Notes: a model not told the origin generated them from the letters alone. 64,000 bases of DNA from Cryptomeria japonica (GCF_030272615.1 NC_081411.1:186327949-186391948), one strand, 5' to 3'; shown: positions 1-13,029, numbered from the stretch's first letter. Numbers and translations: made by a program.

Positions 1-756
1 GGAAAGAGATAGAGATATACTAGGAAGATATCTCAGAGAGAGAATAAGTGAGAGAGATGGAGAGAGAGGGAGAGAGAGGGGAAGGTAGGGGTTGAGGAAA
101 AGAGAAGGAGAGAATAGAGAGGGAGATATCCCTACCTTACTCCCTCCCTCTCTCTCACTTGGGCTCTTTATCTCCCTGTCTCTCCCTCTCTCTCTCTCTC
201 CCTCAACCCCTCCCTTCCTCTCTTTCACTTGAGATTTATCTCTCTCAACCCTTCCCTTCCTCTCTCCCTCTCTCTCACATGAGCGATCTCTATCTCTGGT
301 ATCTTCCTTTCTTTCCATCAAGCTCTCTCTCTTTGATCTCTTACTCTTTTTTCATCTCTCTCTATCTCTCTTTCTCTGGTCTCTCTCTTTCTCTTCATCC
401 CCCCTCTCTCTCACCTATGTCTCTCCATCTCTTTTCCTAAATCCCTACATTCATCCCTCCCTCTTTCTCTCTTAGGTCTCTCTATTTCCCTCTCTCCCTT
501 TCCTTATCTTGGTCACTCTCTCTCTCAAGTCCCTCCCTCTCTATGAAGGGGTTGAGAGAGATATTTCCCAAGTGAGAGAGAGGGGGAGGGAGGGAAAGAG
601 AGAGATATCCTGAGTGAGAGGGAGGAAGGGATATAAACTATGGAGAGACTGGAGAGAGAAGAGATCAAGAGAGAATAGGGAAGGGATGGAAAGAGAGAAA
701 GAGACTAGAGGGAGAGAGATAAAGTGAGAGAGATGGTGGAGGAAGGGAGGGGTTGA

Positions 757-826
<70 letters not shown>

Positions 827-1021
827 GAGGAAGGTAGGTGTTGAGGGAAAGAGAGGGAGAGACCTAAGAGAGATAAAGAGGTTCATGGAAAGAGATGAAG
901 AGACCAGAGAGAGATAGCTTGATGCAAAGAGAGGGAGAGACTAGAGAGAACCCATTTGAGAGAGAGGGAGAAGGGATTGAAAGAGCCCAAGTAAGAGAGT
1001 GGGAGGGAGGAAGGGAGGGGT

Positions 1022-1063
<42 letters not shown>

Positions 1064-1437
1064 TAATGGGTTGAGAGAGAGAGAATTAGAGGGGTGATGG
1101 AAAGAGAAGGAGAGCCCTTAGAGAGAGATATATCAAGTGAGATATGGAGGGAGGAATGGAGGGATTTATATAAAGAGATGGATATACTAGGGAGAGAGTC
1201 TAAGTAAGAGAGGTGGAGAGAGTGAGAGAGAGGGGAAGGTAGGGGTTGAGGAAAAGAGGGAGATAATTGAGAGAGAGAGCACTACCCTCCTCCCTCCCTC
1301 CCTCTCACTTGGACTCTCTCTCTCTCCCTCAACCCTTCCCTTCCTCCCTCTCTAACTTAATCTTTCACTCTCTCAACCCCTCCCTTCCTCCCTTTATCTC
1401 ACATAGGCTCTCTCTATCTCTAGTCTCTTCCTCTCTT

Positions 1438-1489
<52 letters not shown>

Positions 1490-2146
1490 AACCCCTAAAT
1501 TCTCCCTTCTCTCTCTTAGGTCTCTCTATTTCCTCTCTCTCTCAAGTCTCTCCCTCCTTATGAAGGGGTTGAGAGTGAGTTCCCAAGTGAGAGAGAGGGA
1601 GGGAGGGAAAGAGAGAGAGAGAGGGGGGAGAAGAGAGGGAGATAGAAAGAGAGAGATATTGAGTGAGAGGAAAGGAGGGGTAATTGAGAGAGAGAAAGCC
1701 CAAGTGAGAGAGAGGGAGGACGGCAGGGGTTGAGGTAGAGAGAGAGGAAGAGAGAGAGACAAAGAGAGAGAGGGAGGGAGGGAGGAGGGAGAAAGGTACG
1801 ACTCTCTTTGTCTCAATTCTCTCCCTATTTTCCTTAACCCCTACTTTCCCCTCTCTCTCACTCTCTCTCCCCCTCTCTCACTTAGACTCTCTCTAGGATC
1901 TCTCCCTATTATATCCCTCTCTTTCCATCAACCCCTCCCTTCCTCCATCTCTCTCACTTTATCTCTCTCTTAACCTTTTCATAGAGAGAGAGAGAGCACC
2001 CAAGATAGAGGGAGGGAGAAAAAGAGAGAGACCTAAGAGAGAGAAAGAGGGAGGGAGGAATGTAGAGGTTTAGAAAAAGAGAGGGAGAGACTTTAGAGAG
2101 AGAAACGCAAAATAGGTAAGAGATGGATTGAGATAGAGAGAGCCCA

Positions 2147-2195
<49 letters not shown>

Positions 2196-2200
2196 TCGAG
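1..2200. repeat. Strand-alternating GA/CT low-complexity block
   Basis: Almost pure purine (GA) and pyrimidine (CT) stretches swap strands about every 150-700 bases: GA at 1-130, CT 131-540, GA 541-1265, CT 1266-1560, GA 1561-1800, CT 1801-1980, GA 1981-2145, CT 2146-2195. Perfect dinucleotide runs lie near 765-820, 1440-1485 and 2150-2192. Some phrases recur, for example GGTAGGGGTTGAGGAAAAGA near 84 and 1236, so larger units were duplicated. Open frames here encode only Ser/Leu/Pro or Arg/Glu repeats and are not genes. Confidence 0.9.
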
Positions 2201-4189
2201 GGGGAATCTCACCTCCATGCCCCAGTCCTATAGGGAAAAATTCTTCATAATTTTCTCCTTTTCTTTCAAACAATGGTAAGATATGCATTGTCTCAAATCT
2301 AGACATCAAAAATTAACCTTTCTCCTTTTATCATTTTGTCAGATCACCCCTTCTTCATGATTAATTAATTAATTTTAAATCATTTTATTATTGTTTATTT
2401 AATTTATCATTTTCGCCAGTTAATTATTAATTTTATTCTTCTCTATTCTTCTGACATTTCATAATTAAATAATTTTAATTATTTAAATTTATTAATTCCA
2501 TTACCAGCCACTTGTCCACACCTTTCTTATAGGGACTTCTCTACTTCTCTACTATATTTCCCATCTTGGACCACTACTTTCCTCCTACGCAATCTAATTC
2601 ATTGATCCCTTCTAGGATGAATTCAAATTGGACTGTTGATCAATCTCCCTCTAATTATATCTATTTGAATTTCTTCCTCTATCACTTTTTTGAACCACAA
2701 CTTATACGCTTTTCTTTTACCAATACAATATCACTTGTGCTTTTAATTTCTAAGCCAACAATATATCATTTTGAATAAAACTCATGGACAATGGATATTT
2801 ACAACATGGAGTATGCTTGATGTGTTTGTTTACCTTATGTTTGCATTAGTTCTTTGCATTCCTATTGTTTTTCTTTGTTGGTGGACTAGACTTAGGCTTT
2901 GATTTGAGGGTTTTGTGGTTACCCTAGAACTATCATTGCATTCTAAATTTTGTAGTCTTACAATAAGAAAACTAGTCTAAGAGTGTCATGTGAACTTGAC
3001 AAACTGAGCATGCTTAGAAATGCATAGTTACCACACTAATAAGGCCTCCTACATGCAAGACTAAATTTGAACCTTTAATACCTCCCATTGTCAAGGCTCT
3101 CCTTAAACAAATAATCTTCCCATATAACCAATACCATCAAAATAAAATTCACAATGCACAACATTTATCATGTATAGACAATCTACAATTAATATATGAA
3201 ATGAATCATTGCAACCACATATGGGAATCTTAGCATCCTTTTCTCTCCTAAATATTTCTAACTTAAAAAATGATGAAGGTAGCTAAAACCTTGTGTGTGT
3301 TTTATTAGGTAAGTATCAAGCTAGGGTGTTGAACTTTTACAACAAAGGTCCTAAGGGCTAAGAAACATGAGCCATAACAATCCACTTACAACACACAAGT
3401 AGAACTTCAAACAACTCACATCAAGAGTGGGTTGAACTTACACCCACAACTCGAGTATGATTTTGCAAAGAGGAAGAAGGAATAACTTTTCTCTGACAAC
3501 TATAAACCTTATACATAACTTGTGTCAATATATTTTTCTAAAACCTTACGTGTTGTTCTAAACCTATCAAAGAGGTAAACCAATGACTACCCAACTTTTT
3601 TTGGCTCTTGATTGATGTTTGCATTTTCCATATGATCTATTGTATTTAACTTTCTCTTACATTGAAGAAAACTTACCTCAAAATTAGATTTGAGACCTAT
3701 CACTTCTTTGCATCCCTATTTAACTTCTACATCTATTGAAGAGTTAAACCAATGACTATACATAACATGTATTAGCTCTTGATTGATGTATGCATTTGTT
3801 ATATGATCTATTGTACTCGACTTTCTCTATCATTGAAAAACATCTCTCCTTAAAATTGGAATTGAAACCTATGACTTCTTTTGCATCCTATTTAAATTAT
3901 ACTTCAAATTTACTCCTTTGTTTCATTCCTTGATTACTATCATTGAATCTTCTTATACTATAAGTTTAGGCATCCTATGGGAAGCGACCACTACCAAACT
4001 AGTCATTAATCATTATCATTTTTCTTTTTTTTCGTACTTGTTTCAAGAAAAAGAAAGTCTACATACAAAAACTCCTTAGACAAATTTTTAAACACACAAT
4101 CCCCATCTACATGTAGATATCTTTTTAGCATAGAGATGGTTTCTAAATAAGTGGATTTCTAAGTTGTGTCTCTTGATCTTTCATAGATA
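2201..4189. other. AT-rich DNA, no gene seen
   Basis: No ORF with recognisable domains, no RNA gene and no clear transposon ends. It contains the tandem duplication listed separately and runs up to the target duplication of element G1. Confidence 0.6.
3556..3895. repeat. Two-copy tandem duplication, unit about 170 bp
   Basis: The copies share the order AAACCAATGACTA, GCTCTTGATTGATGT, ATATGATCTATTGTA, ACTTTCTCT and a CTTCTTT-GCATCC phrase. They have drifted by several substitutions and small indels. Confidence 0.75.
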
Positions 4190-4194
4190 GTTTT

Positions 4195-5349
4195 TGTATA
4201 CACCTAAAAATGGTCTAAAGACAATTGATTAAATAAGCAATTATTTAATTAATCCCCCTTTCCAATTTAATTGAATTCATTAGCAATTTGATTAAATTCC
4301 CCATTCATCTACTTATCAATAAATCTAAGGATTTATCTATTAAGTTCATTTCAATAAATCCCCTTTGATTAATTAATCTAAATTGATTAAATCCCCCCTC
4401 ATTAAATTCATTTCTTCTAATCCCCTAATTAATTAAAACAAATCAATTTATGAGTTGTTGAAAGTTAATTAGACTTTTCCTATTATTTGAATTTTTAAAT
4501 TCAAATTACCCACATGCCTCCTAACTTCTAACCACCTAACCTAACCACCCCTTAACCTAACCCATTCCACCTAATCCTGGGTTTAACTAACCATATCCTA
4601 CCTTGCACATCCTAACCTCCTATGGGTTGGATATTCTCCCCTTGAGACACATGGCACTTTTGCCACATGTCTGTTCCCTTGGACACTTTCCCTCTTGTGA
4701 AGCAAGATTCTTTGACACTTATCACCACAAAGATGACAAGTGTCCCTCCCTCCAACCTCCTCCAATTTGACCCTTGATATCTTCATATTCAATCTTGACC
4801 ATTGATTCCTACCACCTCACCCTTGGCCTTGGAAATTCTATAAATATCCCCCATTTTGGAGCACAAAGGATCCCATCTAATTTCCATCTCAACCATAGTT
4901 ATTATAGGCATGTCGTATCTCATCTCATCTTAGGCATTGTTAATATAGGCAATTGCATCTTAAATCTAGCTTAATTCGATCATATTCTAGCATAATTGTT
5001 TAATCATGTAGCATAATCAATCTATCATCTAGCTTAATTGCATCATCATTTAGTATAATCATGCATATCATTAGCATAATTTAGCTTCTTGGTTCAATAT
5101 ATCTTATTCATGCACCCACCTAGCTTGCATATCATATCAATTTAAATCCTCCATCTAGGTGTAGTCAAGTCACTAGGATTGCTTATCTAGATCTAAGAGC
5201 AAATCCACACTCGCATCTCTTAGGAGGTGATAGGTCACTTTGCCATGGTTTTATCTTTCAAATTTGATTTCAATTTTCTAACCATGCTTGTAATGATCTA
5301 TTGAGTGTTTGTGTTGTAGTTGTAGGTACCCCACTTCACAACCACAACA
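4195..5349 (+). repeat. G1 5' LTR
   Basis: 1,155 bp, TG..CA. Its head is AT-rich with repeated TTAATTAA/AAATAA phrases, and a TATA box lies about 645 bp in. Colinear with 30121-31283 over its whole length, with scattered substitutions. Confidence 0.93.
4839..4846 (+). promoter_or_regulatory. TATA box of G1 LTR
   Basis: TATAAATA followed by TCCCCCATTTTGGAG. The same box is kept at 30773-30780 in the 3' LTR. Its place in the middle of the LTR fits a U3/R boundary shortly downstream. Confidence 0.65.
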
Positions 5350-5352
5350 TTT

Positions 5353-5370
5353 TGGTGCCCACCGTGGGGC
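5353..5370 (+). other. G1 primer binding site
   Basis: TGGTGCCCACCGTGGGGC begins 3 bases after the LTR end. PBS sequences of this form are common next to Tat-type plant gypsy LTRs. The matching tRNA was not identified. Confidence 0.75.
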
Positions 5371-7598
5371 CAAAAATCTAATTTCTTGGCCTCTTGCATC
5401 ATCAAATCTTCCATCTCACAAGTTTCTGGTCGTGCCTGATCCAAAATCTTGTATGAGTACCTTTTCAGTAACATATGAGTTTCTTTGTGCACTCATACGA
5501 TCAAGTGAGAATACTCGTACGAGTTTCTGATTCTATGTTTTCAAAACAGAGTGCATTTTAAGCATTTTTTAGGCTTAAATTTGACTATCACTAATGCTAA
5601 CCCTTGTCTGATTTTGAGTTTTCTAGTAGCCTAACTGGTTTTTGCAGGACGATTATTGAAGATTACGCTTGCCAAAGAATCAATTACTCTAAAACAACAT
5701 GATTACTAATGTATTTTTTTTGCAAATTGCCTAAAGGAAACTCAACCAAACTTTGTGTATTCTTAAATTTTTCTAGGCACACTTAATTTGCTAACTGGCT
5801 AATGAACAATCTTGTTTTCTATGCTTGAGAAGTTATCTAAAAGGTAGGAGAGTATGCTCTTGTCCCTATGGACAATCAGAAATCTCAACCCTTGAATAAC
5901 TTCTATGTTTTCTAATTTAAATACCTTTAGAGGGCCTATCACAGTAGGAAAAATTAATCAACCTGTGAGAATGACCCAAGTGATTATAGCTAGACCTAAG
6001 TGTTTTGACTCACTCTAAAAAATAGGCCTCTCGAAATTAAAGTCTTGGAGGATGGGATTATTTGAGTTTTCTCTTTTGAGATCTCTCATATCAAGCATCT
6101 AGTAGGGCCCTGCGGTCTCAATCATGCTTGTGTGACTAATTCTTGTTTTGGTACCTTGTTGGGCTATAGGCCTCAATCGTGCTTCTGCGACTGCAAGGGG
6201 TAATTTCAAATAGAAATCCTTACTATGAACCCTAAGATAGAAGCTACCCGAATCACCTCTGAAAGGGGGGATAATCTTTGTGCAAAAGAGATAGTAACTC
6301 TCCCAAGACACTTTCCATATCTTGCCCCCATTCGCATTTGGAGTCATATGATATGGCATTGAGAATACATTGCATGAAACTCAGTGGTCGTATTCAAATT
6401 AGCTATTGGGTGTGTAGCTAAGCTTGCAAGCAAAGGTTTTCTCTCTCAGCCAACTTCCTTAGGATTTAGCATGTTGTGCTTGAGGTCACTTATCATATCA
6501 CATGTTTACTATGTTTTCATCCCTAAAATAGAAACTCAGACATCTAAAACTAGAAAACAGAATCAAAACATTAAACATCATTGGTCAAAAATCTATCAAA
6601 GTCAAAAATTGGTCTCTGTTTTGTTCTCAATCACACGAGTTTTCTAGTTTGTCATACGAGGTATCTAGTTTATCGTCCTATTCTGGGCTAATTGTCATAC
6701 GAGTCAAATAGGCAGAGGTGCTTTGTCATCAGTTTGTCATATGGTATCATTGAAATTGTCGTATGAGGCTTATATTTTGTCATCCTGTTAAGCTTGAATT
6801 GTCGTATGAGTTAATTTAGCAAAGGCTTTTTGTCATCAGTTTCTCGTATGGGATTGTCTAAATTGTCATTTGGAACTATATAAATTGTCATACAAGATTT
6901 TGCATTTGTCATATGGAACTGCCTAAATTGTCGTCTAGGAGTGCATATACTATCGTACAAATTTTTGTCTCTATCAGTCTAGAGTTGTCTTTTTGCATGT
7001 CTTTTCCAGATCTATCATGTTTGCTTGGTCAATTTAAGGTGAGAATATACACCTAATATATGTCATTTTGTGCTTAGGTTGTCTTCTTGGTTCATTCAGT
7101 CAAGTTATCTCTTATCAAATCGAATTCTAGAGCTAGACATGCCAAGATTTTCAAGTATTCACCTTCAACAAGTTCAAAATCTAACATCTCAAAGTGCTTT
7201 ATCACCTTCTTTGATAAACTAATCACTCAAAACACAGTTTCTCATCAGGATATATCATCCTCTATCACAAAACTACAACGTTTGATCAGGATAACCTTGT
7301 CCCACATCGTAGGATATATCTATCCTATTGGACTTGATTTTATCAAAATCATCATCATTGCACTCCAAACTGAGATCGAAAAACTTGCAAATCTACAAAT
7401 ACTTGAATTATCTTTTCATGTCATATCATTTTATCATATCTATGTTGACAGTTGGTCACTTATCGAAACACCTTTTAGACAATCGAATCCTTGCACAATA
7501 TTCAATACACGTGTATGCCCATTTTAACTAGAGCATAGAGGTGTAAGATCGTAGAAATAGAAATAGAAACATTTAAAAGAATTGAAGATCATAGCAAC
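5371..7598 (+). other. G1 untranslated leader / degraded gag region
   Basis: About 2.2 kb between PBS and the first retained ORF. Tat elements often have long leaders and a gag here, but I see no capsid homology or zinc knuckle in any frame. The longest open stretch (7087-7527) has no recognisable domain. The region holds clusters of a CGTATGAG-like motif. Confidence 0.5.
6625..6965 (+). repeat. Degenerate array of TTGTCGTATGAG-like motifs
   Basis: About a dozen variants of TTGTC(G/A)TA(T/C)GAG or GTCATATGG recur every 20-45 bases, including near 6651, 6697, 6740, 6760, 6802, 6843, 6891, 6908 and 6955. Related copies (CTTGTATGAG, CTCATACGATC, CTCGTACGAG) lie at 5440-5530. Confidence 0.6.
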
Positions 7599-7821
7599 AT
7601 GGAATACAAAAGAAAAATACAAGAAGAAGACATAACAGGTCAACATATCAAAGAAATCAAACAAGTCCAAAATCAAAAGCTAACTATGTCAAAACCTCAC
7701 AAGGATTCAAATGCATCTCCAAAGAAAGGTGGCTCTTTTATGCAACTCTTAAAGAGATCCCTAAGGGATTTTGCCGAAGAAGATCAAAATTGTGCACTTA
7801 TGTCTAGCAATGGTTCATCCC
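7599..7821 (+). pseudogene. G1 pre-protease ORF, first part (cut by C1)
   Basis: A 74-codon open stretch starting MEYKRKIQEED, rich in Lys, Gln and Ser and lacking a known domain. It runs into the C1 insertion at the CATCCC target duplication. Codons beyond 7821 belong to the C1 LTR. The G1 sequence resumes after the second CATCCC at 15576-15581. This may be a remnant of a gag C-terminus, but nothing in the sequence proves it. Confidence 0.45.
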
Positions 7822-8947
7822 TATTAGATGGTTCAAATAATCGAAAGACAACTGAGAGGGGGGGTGAATCAGTTGTCACATATTTTCGGAACCATTAGCA
7901 ATTAAATATTTAATATTGGAACCCAAAACATTAATACTAGAATGCTTAAACCAAATACCAGAATAGAAGTTAAACCAATTAAGCATAAGCAATAAGTATG
8001 TAAATTACAATTGAGGAGCCTGCACTTGCAAGAAGGCCAACAGCCTAGAGTGCACTGCTCATCACAAAAGGAGTCTCACTGACTGCATAGAAATCCAAAC
8101 TACAATCCGGAGAAGTGTTGAACTGCAAAAGATAGCATCTCCTATGCTTCAGTACAGTTCTGGTTAAGCTCAATACTAGAGGACTAAATCCTCTTACATG
8201 AACCCAATTTTATCTCCAATGATTGACCAAATCCTCTTCCTGAATGATATTAATTATTTGCACATTACATCCCTTGATCATGACCTCTAACATAACCATG
8301 ATGATCTACAATGAGATCTTACATCTATATATACAAACCCTCAACCATAAACAATCAGGTTGGCTACCAGATAATAAACCAATTACATAATTACAAAACA
8401 TGTCGGCCTTAGACCAAACAAGTAATATCCAACACATAAGATATCTCAGAAACATATCAAGAAGTCCAATCCACATGCTTCATTAAACCAGTCCATAACC
8501 TAGATCAATCGAGACCCAGTATAGGTCCATACGCTACAGTAATGATCTGTATCTTCCAAGCCTCAAACATGAACACCAACAGCATCTGAAAAATTCACCA
8601 AAGGCTACATCAACACCACTTATGCAATTCATCAAATATTTTCATCAAAAGCTCTGCTGGTGAAACCCTCTCCGGAACTAGAAACCAAGCTTCTAAGAAA
8701 ACAGGATAGCATCCAATCACTAGACCAAAACCGACTAATTGAATATGAACATGAGCATCATGAATAAGCCAATTCCATCACCAAATAATACCGGATCCTA
8801 TTGGATCATGTCAGATCCAAATCAACCAGAAAACCACTCAACCTATCGGGACCAGAAGGGTATCGGTAAAGCATCCAAACAGCTAGTGTTGGTATCAATG
8901 ACAAAACATCAATGCAACACATAATAAATTCCACCAAATGGCCAACA
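7822..8947 (-). repeat. C1 3' LTR
   Basis: On the plus strand it runs TATTAGATGG..CCAACA. It lacks about 110 bp that the other LTR has near 14530-14640, and has about 50 bp extra near 7910-7960, so the pair has diverged by indels. Confidence 0.9.
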
Positions 8948-8962
8948 GTCTTCCTCTTTGGC
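8948..8962 (-). other. C1 polypurine tract
   Basis: On the minus strand GCCAAAGAGGAAGAC directly precedes the TGTTGGCC start of the 3' LTR. Confidence 0.7.
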
Positions 8963-9278
8963 ATTGATGGCAACACTAGATGTGAAAAGCATCTAAGTAC
9001 CAAGAAATGTCAAACAAATCTCCCCCAATGGAAGACAGATAACAATCTCCCACATACAGATGTAGCAATGAGGTTCTGTAACAAAGACCAAATTCCCCTA
9101 TGAATAATATTTCTATAAAGCTCTAAATCTTTCTCTCCTCGATATATACAACTCCTTTTTCTTTTTCACATCTATATCACTCCCCCTTTGACATCAATGC
9201 CAGAAATCTGACAAAAATATCAAAGCAAAAACATAAACCTCTAAATCACAAAGCTGACTACTCCCCTTGAGCAGTAGC

Positions 9279-10042
9279 TGTTTATGGTGAAAATGGATAA
9301 CAATAATAACAGTATTGAAAGGCTAAATGAATTCAACCACCAAACCCTAGCCTAACAACAACAAAGATCCACCATAACATATGAAGATTACCTAAGACAA
9401 TGCAAATCAAATGAAATCACAAAGATTATACCATCACATGTCCAATAGGGTTTTGATCTCCATTCTTCCTATCTCCATTGATCTTGCTTGATATATTTGC
9501 TCTCAGATTTTATGTGCACAAGAGCTCAACAAAGAACGGAATGTGGTTGCAAGTAGGATCGTAGTGTAGTCAATTGATCCAGTAGTTAGGGTTTGATAAT
9601 GAAGGAAGCATCTCCTTAAATAGAAGACACAATAAGAAATGAAGGGATAAGATTGAGAGGTGTAAAAAAGGAGGTCGGCTAGGATTAGAGGGTAGGTAGA
9701 AGAAATAGTAAAATAATGAAAGGGGTAGGTAGTGTATGAATTAAGAGATGAATGACATGTGTCATGTGTAGAAAAAGCTAATGAATTAATTAAATAAATA
9801 AAGATTTATTTAATTAATAGAAGAAATGAGATCAATTAAATAAATAAAATATTTATTTAATTTAGGAAAAGGATAATTTAAATAAATAAATGTATTTATT
9901 TAAATGAGAAATAAAGCTAGAAGAGGATAAATGAATTAATTAAATAAATAAAGATTTATTTAATTAATAGAAGAATTAGGCTTAGATAATTAAATAAATA
10001 AAATATTTGTTTAATTAGACTGGACCATTTTAGGTGTCTACA
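9279..10042 (-). mobile_element. Solo LTR inside C1, related to G1 LTR type
   Basis: 764 bp, flanked by GTAGC at 9274-9278 and 10043-10047. In the minus orientation it starts TGTAGACACCTAAAATGGTC, close to the G1 LTR start TGTATACACC, and has the same AT-rich head with repeated AATTAAATAAATA phrases (9780-10010 on this strand). A TATTTAA box lies near 9615. No internal region or second LTR remains, so it is a recombined solo LTR of a Tat-like family. It sits between C1 pol and the C1 3' LTR. Confidence 0.9.
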
Positions 10043-10118
10043 GTAGCATCTCCACATTAGTGTCGGAATGAATAGTGTCTCTGATAATGCATATCAGACT
10101 AATGCGACGCTGCATCAA

Positions 10119-11981
10119 TCAGTTCTTTGTTGGAGGGGCAAAAACCCCCAATCTGTCTCTCAGGTACTCAAACAATTCCTTGGGCAAAGGTTTAGTGAAA
10201 ATATCTGCAATCTACTCTTTAGTGTTCACATAAACCAATCTAACTTCATTTTCTTCCACCTTTTCCTTCAAATAGTTATACTTGATAGATATGTGCCTTT
10301 TCTTAGAATAAAATACTGGATTCTTTGATATATCAATAGCAATAGAGTTATCACAGTGAATAACTACCAGTGCATCACAATCCACCTTTATAACCTTGAA
10401 CATTTGCTTCATCCACAAAATGTGTGTACAGTTGGTAGCAGCAGAAACATACTCATCTTTAGCAGTAGATAAAGAAGTACATGATTGTTTCTTGTTGATC
10501 CATGAAACCAACTTCTTTCTAAGAAAGAAAGCTCCACAGGAAGTACTTTTTTGGTCATCAACATCTCCAGCCCAATCAGCATCTATATATGCACATAAGG
10601 TAAAGTTATCATCCTTAGGATACCACAAACCATATTCTAATGTACCTTCCAAGTATCTAAAAATCCTTTTCACCATACTCTCATGATTTTCTTTAAGATC
10701 ACTCTGAAATCTTGAAACAATACAAACAGCATTCATAATGTCAGGCCTAGTCTGAGTTAAATAAAGAAGACCTCCAATCATAGATTTGTATCTTGTAAGA
10801 TTTACTGGTGTAGAAATATCTTTTCTTATCAATTTCTCACTTGTAACCATAGGAGTACTTACCGGTTTAGAATCTCCCATACTAAATTTCTTCAACAATT
10901 CCCTAGCATACTTAGTTTGAAAGATAAAAATACCTTCGTCAGTCTGAGTAATCTGCAAACCTAAGAAAAATTTCATTTCACCAATCATAGACATTTCAAA
11001 TTCTTTCTCCATATTCTTAGAAAATTCTATGCAAAACTGATCTTCACCTCCAAAAATAATGTCATCAACAAATACTACAATAATCAATATATCATCATCA
11101 GTGATCTTATAATATAAATTACTGTCTGCAATACCCTTAGTAAAACTAAGCTTCAAGAGATATTTATCCAACCTTTCATACCAAGCTCTAGGTGCTTGTT
11201 TCAATCCATATAAAGCTTTCCTTAACCTACAAATCATGTTTGTATCATCTGATAGTGAAAAACCATCAAGTTTCTCAATATAAACTTCCTCATCAAGATC
11301 TCCATTCAAAAATGCACATTTAACATTCATCTAATAAACCTTGTAGTTCTTATAAGAAGCATAGGCAAGAAATAATCTTACAGCTTCAATCCTAGCTACA
11401 AGTGCAAAAGTCTCTCCATAATCAGTTCCTTCCTTCTGAGAATATCCTTTACAAACCAATCTAGCCTTATTCCTTATAACTTGACCATCCTCATTCAATT
11501 TATTCCTAAGAACCCATTTAGTTCCAATAACATTCTTATTTTTAGGCCCAGGAACCAAAGTCCATGTGCTATTTTTCTCAATCTGGTCTAATTCTTCTTT
11601 CATAACTTTCAACCAGTATTCATCTTTAAATGCCTCAATTACTAATACCGGTTCAACTTGTGAAATTAAACATACCTTATTAGTTGTCAGTCTTCTTCTT
11701 GTCATTACTCCATTGCTCTTATGCCCAATGATTTGATATTTTGAATGATTCAGTCTCACATACCTAGGAGTCTTCTGACTCTCTATTCCACTTCCCGTTT
11801 CTTTAGTTATTATAGAATTCTCTAATACTATCGGAGTAACTAGTTCAACTCTTTGTTCTGGTAAAGGTGCTACCGGTTCAAATATAATCATTTCCACTAT
11901 TGGTTCCTTCTCATAAACTTTAATTTGACTTATGTTTAGCTCATCTACTTTGACATTAGCACTCTCCACAATTATCTGCAA
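10119..11981 (-). pseudogene. C1 reverse transcriptase and RNase H
   Basis: This codes the copia RT/RNase H part of the polyprotein, which copies element RNA in the cytoplasmic particle. The N-terminal part (11981-11331) has WVLRNKLNEDGQ and KARLVCKGYSQ. After an in-frame stop at 11331 the frame continues with NVKCAFLNGDLDEEVY, ALYGLKQAPRAWYERL and the catalytic FVDD (near 11060). RNase H motifs ADWAGD, KSTSCGAFF and AKDEYVSAA follow. A stop at 10212 separates the terminal piece with IADIFTKPLP, which ends at 10119. Stops at 11331 and 10212 fall where glutamine would fit. Not functional as it stands. Confidence 0.93.
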
Positions 11982-12223
11982 TCTCTTGTTATAACATCTA
12001 TATTCCTTGCTTTCATTAGAATAACCAAGAAATATGCCTTCATATCATCTAGGATCAAATTTTCCAATGATATAATCTCTCCTGATATAACATTTACTAC
12101 CAAATATTTTAAAATACTTAATTATAGGTGTATTGTCAAACCACTATTCATAAGGTGTCTTACCAGTTTCTTCTTTGATATGTACTTTGTTGAATGTATA
12201 AATTGTTTGCTCACTGCTTCTCT
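11982..12223 (-). pseudogene. C1 integrase C-terminus / RT linker, degraded
   Basis: Frameshifted and stop-containing sequence that still shows pieces typical of the region between copia integrase and RT, such as GYSNESKEY-like and KYFKIFG-like phrases on the minus strand. No intact ORF. Confidence 0.6.
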
Positions 12224-12765
12224 TCAGTAGATATGAGGTAAACTAGCTTCCATCATCATTGTTCTAGCAACAACTTCCAAGATAGTTTTGTTCTTCCTTT
12301 CCACAACTCCATTCTGCCGAGGTGTCCGAGGGGCAGAAAATTGTCTTCTTATACCATGCTTCTCACAAAAAATAATAAACTCACCGAATGTGAATTCTCC
12401 ACCATGATCTAACCTCAAACATTTAATCTTCAATCCTGTCTCGGTTTCCACTTTAGCCTTAAAGATTTTAAACTTTTCAAATGCTTCAAATTTTTCTTTT
12501 AGAAAAGTGACCCACATCATTCTAGAATAATCATCAATAATTAACATGAAATATCTATCACCTCGAAAACTTTTAACTCTAGCAGGGCCACACAAATCAA
12601 TATGAATAAGATCAAGATCATCATTAGATTTATCCTCCTAAAAGAGGTTCTGACCTGTTTCCCCATTTGACATTCTTTACATATCGGATTATAGGGCTTC
12701 ATAATCTTAGGTATATCCCTAACTACCTTAGTTGAATTGATCTTCATAATGCAATCAAAAGTCAC
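12224..12765 (-). pseudogene. C1 integrase
   Basis: DDE integrase core for inserting element cDNA into chromosomes. Minus-strand motifs: CKECQMGKQ of the zinc-binding end (near 12680), then FMLIIDDYSRMMWV with the first catalytic Asp (near 12540), LRLDHGGEF where the second Asp lies in place of the usual SDNGGEF, and RTPRQNGVVERKNKT with the catalytic Glu (near 12310). Two overlapping frames show a frameshift near 12590. The ORF ends at a stop at 12224. Confidence 0.9.
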
Positions 12766-12828
12766 ATGACACAGCTACATTTTATGCCATAGCCAGCTCT
12801 CATCAATATGTGTGATCAAACATATCTT

Positions 12829-13029
12829 CTAATCGGAGTTCAAATGAAATATGTTACCTTTTGTTTGTGTACCGGTTGCAATCTTCAAGCCAGATCTGTT
12901 AATGATTTTGCATTTTCCATCCTTGAACTGTAATTGAAATCCCTTATCCACTAACTGTCCTACACTTAAAAGATTATGCCTTAAACCTTCAACATAATAA
13001 ACATTGTCAGTATTGTTCTTACCATCCAA
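12829..13029 (-). pseudogene. C1 GAG-pre-integrase segment
   Basis: NVYYVEGLRHNLLSVGQL is the typical copia motif between protease and integrase. A stop or frameshift on either side separates it from its neighbours. Confidence 0.85.

Noticed and set aside
159-2309. ORFs of Ser/Leu/Pro or Arg/Glu in the GA/CT block
   Set aside because: They are translations of dinucleotide repeats with no domain, and open frames occur on both strands by composition.
7087-7527. G1 gag candidate of 146 codons
   Set aside because: No capsid motif or zinc knuckle, and composition typical of AT-rich non-coding leader.
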